In this document: piece after piece, positions 14,357 to 18,130 of the stretch
How positions within the stretch are numbered: the stretch's first letter is position 1
How the letters are laid out: each line of letters opens with the position of its first letter
Assembly: GCA_947178465.1 (NCBI GenBank)
Contig: CAMWYL010000018.1
Location: 1 to 18,130 of the forward strand
From: an uncultured Lachnospiraceae bacterium
GTDB lineage: Bacteria > Bacillota > Clostridia > Lachnospirales > Lachnospiraceae
DNA: 18,130 nt
Reading direction: 5' to 3'
Program-made: the position numbers and the translations under genes
The notes under the pieces: generated by a model
Database searches by the model: none
Seen by the model: the letters and a program-made list of their open reading frames with translations, nothing else
What the model was told of the DNA's origin: nothing

Positions 14357-15793
14357 ATGAACAATGAAAAGATTACAGATAAGCTGTATATCGTGTTCAG
14401 GGTGCTTTGTATTGCGGCACTGATTGTACTGTTTGTTCCGGGTTTTAATCCTGCACGAATCAGCGAGTTGGTTCCGAAAACGTCCTCCGTGTTTACCTGC
14501 GGTACGTCTTATGGGACACTTACACAGAATTTCCTCAGGGCCTTCAACAGAGGCTGGGTCGGTACCCTGACAATGCAGATGGTATTCGGCGGATGTTTGT
14601 GTATGATTATCGGGTTCGTGGCAACTGCTGCGGGCGGATGCATGTCGTTGGGCACAAATAAACTGAAAAAGCTTGGTGCGATTCCCTCTGTAGTCGGCAC
14701 AGTAGTGGCTTTGGTGGGCTGTTTTATGATTAACTGGGCGGCGAATGATATTCAGGGAACGCCGAATCCGGACAGAGTCGTTCCACTCAAGCCGGCGATG
14801 CTTTCGTTATATATTGTGCTCTCTGTTATAATTCTGGTTTTGTCCGTTGCGATTTTCTTCCTGCTGCCAAAGGTGGAGAAGGAAGAGAAATGCCATATGG
14901 AGACAAAATATCAGCTGTTTTTGTTATTTCTGCCGTTTTTGGCGTTATGTATCGTATTTTCCTATTTGCCACTGCTTGGCTGGAGATATGCATTCTTTGA
15001 CTATAAATCGGGTGAGACGCTTACAATGAGTAATTTTGTGGGCTTTAAATGGTTTATGTTCCTGTTCCAGAACGAAGCAACACGTGCAGACCTGGTGCGT
15101 GTGCTGCGGAACACATTGGCGATGAGTGGTTTGGGACTTGCAACAAGCTGGTGCTCTATGGCATTTGCGATTTTCCTCTGTGAAATAAAGAATCTCAAAT
15201 TTAGGAGATTGGTACAGACCTTTACAACCATCCCGAACTTCATCAGCTGGGTTCTCGTGTACGCGGTAGCGTTTGCGATTTTCTCAACAGACGGTTTTGT
15301 AAGCTCACTGTTGATCAATGCGGGTGCGTTGGAGAGCGGTACGAACTTTCTGATGGACAATTCCCATATATGGATTAAGATGCTTGCATGGGGCATGTGG
15401 AAGGGCTTAGGCTGGAATGCCATTATTTACATAGCGGCGATTTCCGGTATTGACCAGCAGCTTTACGAGGCGGCCTCCATTGACGGTGCGGGGCGCTTCC
15501 AGAAGATGTGGAATATCACGGTTCCGAGCCTGGTGCCGACCTTCATGGTATTGCTTTTGATGGCAATCGCGGGTATTTTGAGCAACGGTATGGATCAGTA
15601 CCTTGTATTTGAGACTCCGTACAACACCAATACGATTACCGTACTGGATCTCTATGTATATAAGCTGGGTATTAACGGCGGTAGAGTTCCTCTTGCAACT
15701 GTAGTCGGTATGTTTAAGTCTGTAGTCAGTGTGGCACTGTTATTTGGGGCAAATAAGATTTCCAAGACGGTCCGCGGCGAGAGTATTATCTAG
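14357..15793 (+). CDS. LplB-type sugar ABC transporter permease with extra N-terminal membrane domain
   Basis: The product has 478 residues. Residues 181-478 are an ordinary LplB-type permease of the CUT1/polysaccharide class: METKYQLFLLFLP at the start of its first helix, and the ATPase-contacting EAA loop EAASIDGAGRFQKMWNITVP (371-390). Residues 1-180 are additional, with about four membrane helices (near 11-30, 74-95, 108-127 and 147-171) and a short exported stretch. I do not recognise this part. The start at 14357 fits GGAAGGG (14341-14347); an open frame to 14249 is rejected because it runs through the repeat cluster. M181 (14897) has its own GGAGAAGGA upstream and could begin a short form. 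The next permease starts 13 bp after the stop. Confidence 0.92.
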   Translation: MNNEKITDKLYIVFRVLCIAALIVLFVPGFNPARISELVPKTSSVFTCGTSYGTLTQNFLRAFNRGWVGTLTMQMVFGGCLCMIIGFVATAAGGCMSLGTNKLKKLGAIPSVVGTVVALVGCFMINWAANDIQGTPNPDRVVPLKPAMLSLYIVLSVIILVLSVAIFFLLPKVEKEEKCHMETKYQLFLLFLPFLALCIVFSYLPLLGWRYAFFDYKSGETLTMSNFVGFKWFMFLFQNEATRADLVRVLRNTLAMSGLGLATSWCSMAFAIFLCEIKNLKFRRLVQTFTTIPNFISWVLVYAVAFAIFSTDGFVSSLLINAGALESGTNFLMDNSHIWIKMLAWGMWKGLGWNAIIYIAAISGIDQQLYEAASIDGAGRFQKMWNITVPSLVPTFMVLLLMAIAGILSNGMDQYLVFETPYNTNTITVLDLYVYKLGINGGRVPLATVVGMFKSVVSVALLFGANKISKTVRGESII

Positions 15794-15806
15794 GGAGGTG
15801 ATTGGA

Positions 15807-16775
15807 ATGGCAATGACGAAACAGGAAAAGCTGGATCAGAAGGCGGAAAAGCTTTATGAGAAAAAGCACAAGAACCAATACAGAAGAACACCGGCGGATT
15901 GGACATTTGACATTTTGAATCACGCGTTCTTCCTGATTTTTACAATTATGTGTATTTTCCCGTTCTACTATATCTTCATTAATACGATCAGTGATAATGA
16001 CTTGGTAAGAAAGGGCGCGATAAATTTCCTGCCGCAGGGCATTCATTTCAAGAACTATGTGGCGATGTTCAATGTAAATGATGTCGGTACGGCGCTGCTG
16101 GTAACCGTGGGACGTACTCTTCTTGGTACCGTCCTGATGGTAATGGCATCCGCGTTTGTCGGATACCTTGTGACAAAGCAGGAGATGTGGGGCAGAAAGA
16201 TATGGTACAGATGTCTGGTTATCACGATGTATTTCAACGCCGGCCTGATACCATGGTACTTGAATATGTCAATGCTTGGTTTGACAAATAATTTCTGGGC
16301 GTACATTATTCCGGGCGTGGTGGCTCCGTATAATATTATTCTTGTAAAGACCTATATTGAGTCTATTCCGGGAGAACTGGAAGAGAGCGCGAAGATTGAC
16401 GGTGCTTCTTATATGACGATTTTCAGAAAAATCATATGGCCGCTGAGTAAACCGATCTTGGCGACAATCGCGATATTCGGTGCAGTAGGAAACTGGAATT
16501 CCTTTACGGACTCCCTGATTTTGATGCCGGATGCACCTGCGTTACATACTTTACAGCATAAGCTGTACACTTACCTGAATGCGGCTTCAAATCTGAAGAG
16601 CGTTATGAATTCCGGCGCGGGAACCATTTCCGGCGCGGCGGCGACAAACGTATTGAATGCAAAGACGATTAAATATACGATTTCGATGGTTACGGTACTG
16701 CCGATTTTGATGGTGTATCCGTTTATGCAGAGATACTTTGAGAAGGGTATTATGCTTGGAGCGGTGAAAGGTTAA
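15807..16775 (+). CDS. YtcP/LplC-type sugar ABC transporter permease
   Basis: The 322-residue second permease of the importer has a charged cytoplasmic N-terminus (1-30) and six membrane helices. Signatures are FPFYYIFINTISDNDLVRKG (51-70) and LPQGIHFKNY. The EAA loop ELEESAKIDGASYMTIFRKI (190-209) touches the ATPase. Homologues pair with LplB-type permeases to import oligosaccharides. An open frame to 15729 overlaps the previous gene and is rejected; GGGAGGTG (15793-15800), which begins in the preceding stop codon, fits the ATG at 15807, with 15813 as an alternative. It is followed by two hairpins and then the binding-protein gene. Confidence 0.94.
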   Translation: MAMTKQEKLDQKAEKLYEKKHKNQYRRTPADWTFDILNHAFFLIFTIMCIFPFYYIFINTISDNDLVRKGAINFLPQGIHFKNYVAMFNVNDVGTALLVTVGRTLLGTVLMVMASAFVGYLVTKQEMWGRKIWYRCLVITMYFNAGLIPWYLNMSMLGLTNNFWAYIIPGVVAPYNIILVKTYIESIPGELEESAKIDGASYMTIFRKIIWPLSKPILATIAIFGAVGNWNSFTDSLILMPDAPALHTLQHKLYTYLNAASNLKSVMNSGAGTISGAAATNVLNAKTIKYTISMVTVLPILMVYPFMQRYFEKGIMLGAVKG

Positions 16776-16789
16776 AGCGTGCATGTGCA

Positions 16790-16855
16790 AAGAATGTCAA
16801 AGGCAGGCATTCTTCGGATTTCGGTGTTAAGGTATCGCATAGTGCGGTATTTTAT
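16790..16855 (+). promoter_or_regulatory. Two intergenic hairpins before the binding-protein gene
   Basis: AAGAATG (16790-16796) pairs with CATTCTT (16808-16814). Further on TATCGCA (16833-16839) pairs with TGCGGTA (16843-16849) around TAG, followed by TTTTATAT. The second looks like a weak terminator. Together they may stabilise or partly terminate the permease mRNA, so that the lipoprotein is made in a different amount. This is inference from layout. Confidence 0.4.
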
Positions 16856-16891
16856 ATAACACATTTCTTCAAAAAATAAGGAGGATTTATT

Positions 16892-18130
16892 ATGAAGTTC
16901 AAGAAAGTATTATCACTTGTTCTTGCATCTGCAATGGTTTGCTCATTGGCGGCTTGTGGCAGTTCAACATCCACAACGACGCAGAGCAATAATGCGACAG
17001 ACACGGCAGCCAATACAGATACAAGCAACACCACAACTCCGGCAGCAGACACAAACACGGATGCAGCCGGCGGAGAGACTGCGGGAGCGGATCTGTCTGA
17101 CATTATACCGAGTGAGACCGTAACGCTCACGGTATATTCCCAGCTCTCCAACTATGAAGGTGAGCAGATCGGCTGGTTTGCTGACATTATGAAAGAAAAG
17201 TTCAATGTTAAGCTGAACATCATCAGCGACGGCGACGGCGTATTCGATACCCGTATGGAGTCCGGCAACTTGGGCGATATCGTACTCTTTGGCTCTGATG
17301 GTGAGCAGTACACCCGTGCATATTCCAACGGCATGCTTCTGGACTGGAACGAGGATGATATCCTTTCCGATTACGGTCCTTATATCAAGGCGAACATGGC
17401 AGAGGCGCTTGAGAAGAACGCGACGATTTCCGACGGTACCGTGTACGGCTTCGGATTTGACGTAGCTTCTTCTGCAGGACAGTACGGTGAGTTTGATTAC
17501 CACCCGGATATCCGTTATGATCTTTATACACAGGTTGGAAGCCCTGAAATCAACGAGCTTGAGGATTATATTGATGTTTTGAAGAAGATGAAGGAGGCTT
17601 GTCCGACTTCTGACTCCGGTAAGGAGACCTATGGCGTATCCCTCTTCAAAGATTGGGATGGCAACATGGTAATGTTCGCAAAAGCAACCGCAACCAATTT
17701 CTTCGGTCTTGATGAGTTCCACTTCGGTTTCTATGACGCGGATAACGGAGAGTTTGAGGACTGTCTGAAAGAGGGCGGACATTATGAGAGATGCTTAAGA
17801 TTTTATAACAAGCTTTATCAGGAAGGCCTGCTTGATCCGGACTCCATGACACAGGGCTATGACGGCTGTATGGAGGACTATCAGGACGGCGGCGCATTCT
17901 TCTGTATCTTCAGCTGGATGGGTGCAACACAATACAACACATCTGAGCATATGGGAGCAGGCAAGAAGATGCTTCCTGTAGCAGCAAAGGATCAGGATAC
18001 ATTGGTATACGGTCTCGGACAGTCAGGCAGCAACCGTATCTGGTCTATCGGTGCGAAGTCACAGTATCCGGAGCTTTGCATGGCAATTATCAATTACCTC
18101 TGCACACCGGAAGGAAGACTTGATTATGAG
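16892..18130 (+). CDS. Sugar ABC transporter substrate-binding lipoprotein (3' end outside window)
   Basis: 413 codons are present and no stop is reached, so the gene is cut by the window edge. The lipoprotein signal peptide is clear: MKFKKVLSLVLASAMVCSLAAC with lipid-attachment Cys22. It is followed by a low-complexity Ser/Thr/Asn/Ala linker (about 23-66), common in Lachnospiraceae binding proteins. The mature part (VTLTVYSQLSNYEGEQIGWF onward) has the extracellular solute-binding family 1 pattern, including MESGNLGDIVLFG, DGTVYGFGFDV and YNKLYQEGLLDPDSM. AAGGAGG (16878-16884) precedes the ATG. With the two permeases it forms an importer; the ATPase is expected to be a shared MsmX-like protein encoded elsewhere. 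The glycan bound is not known. Confidence 0.95.
   Translation, partial: MKFKKVLSLVLASAMVCSLAACGSSTSTTTQSNNATDTAANTDTSNTTTPAADTNTDAAGGETAGADLSDIIPSETVTLTVYSQLSNYEGEQIGWFADIMKEKFNVKLNIISDGDGVFDTRMESGNLGDIVLFGSDGEQYTRAYSNGMLLDWNEDDILSDYGPYIKANMAEALEKNATISDGTVYGFGFDVASSAGQYGEFDYHPDIRYDLYTQVGSPEINELEDYIDVLKKMKEACPTSDSGKETYGVSLFKDWDGNMVMFAKATATNFFGLDEFHFGFYDADNGEFEDCLKEGGHYERCLRFYNKLYQEGLLDPDSMTQGYDGCMEDYQDGGAFFCIFSWMGATQYNTSEHMGAGKKMLPVAAKDQDTLVYGLGQSGSNRIWSIGAKSQYPELCMAIINYLCTPEGRLDYE

Noticed and set aside
15729..15806. Upstream extension of the second permease frame
   Set aside because: It overlaps the end of the first permease. GGGAGGTG at 15793-15800 fits the ATG at 15807.
16964..17782. Minus-strand open frame opposite the binding protein
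   Set aside because: The plus strand has a lipobox, ribosome binding site and solute-binding motifs, though it runs off the edge without a stop. The antisense frame is a shadow.

Overview
The window looks like chromosomal DNA of a Firmicute of the Lachnospiraceae type. This rests on strong AGGAGG ribosome binding sites, sigma-A style promoters, rpsU next to a CmpB-type membrane protein, a DacF-like carboxypeptidase, scpA-scpB-udk, and an LplB/YtcP-type sugar ABC transporter with a YesM-type kinase. The genus cannot be told from the sequence alone.

Layout. (1) 76-3410, housekeeping: rpsU with a clear promoter and terminator, a CmpB-family membrane protein, a PBP5-type D,D-carboxypeptidase, and a membrane-anchored metallophosphoesterase. 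(2) 3411-5240, an accessory-looking patch between conserved genes: a gene-like fragment, an A+T-rich DUF6512-type membrane protein on the minus strand, a divergent intergenic region with hairpins and copy A of a short dispersed repeat, and a tocopherol-cyclase-family protein. (3) 5285-7400, core genes: scpA, scpB (chromosome segregation) and udk (uridine kinase), followed by an unusually long hairpin. (4) 7611-14139, L-rhamnose catabolism: a cupin/AraC regulator, then rhaB, rhaA and rhaD, with a YesM-type histidine kinase whose start overlaps the rhaD stop by one base. Copy B of the repeat lies between rhaA and rhaD. (5) 14140-18130, a carbohydrate importer: an LplB-type permease with an extra N-terminal membrane domain, a YtcP/LplC-type permease, and a substrate-binding lipoprotein that runs off the window end. 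No ATPase gene is visible.

How the genes fit together. The importer probably brings in a rhamnose-containing oligosaccharide or glycoside. RhaA converts L-rhamnose to L-rhamnulose, RhaB phosphorylates it, and RhaD splits rhamnulose-1-phosphate into DHAP and L-lactaldehyde. The AraC protein is the likely local switch for rhaBAD. The kinase has no response regulator gene in the window, so its partner must lie beyond the right edge or elsewhere. No hydrolase, mutarotase or lactaldehyde-processing gene is present in this window.

I found no tRNA, rRNA, CRISPR array, transposase or integrase. The most unusual signals are short structured DNA/RNA elements: an SD-masking terminator-like hairpin at the carboxypeptidase start, a 34-nt repeat shared by two unrelated loci, a stem of about 26 bp after udk, and a cluster of inverted repeats in the transporter leader. 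The extended permease and the kinase embedded in the rha operon also stand out. I saw no convincing wholly new multi-gene system.
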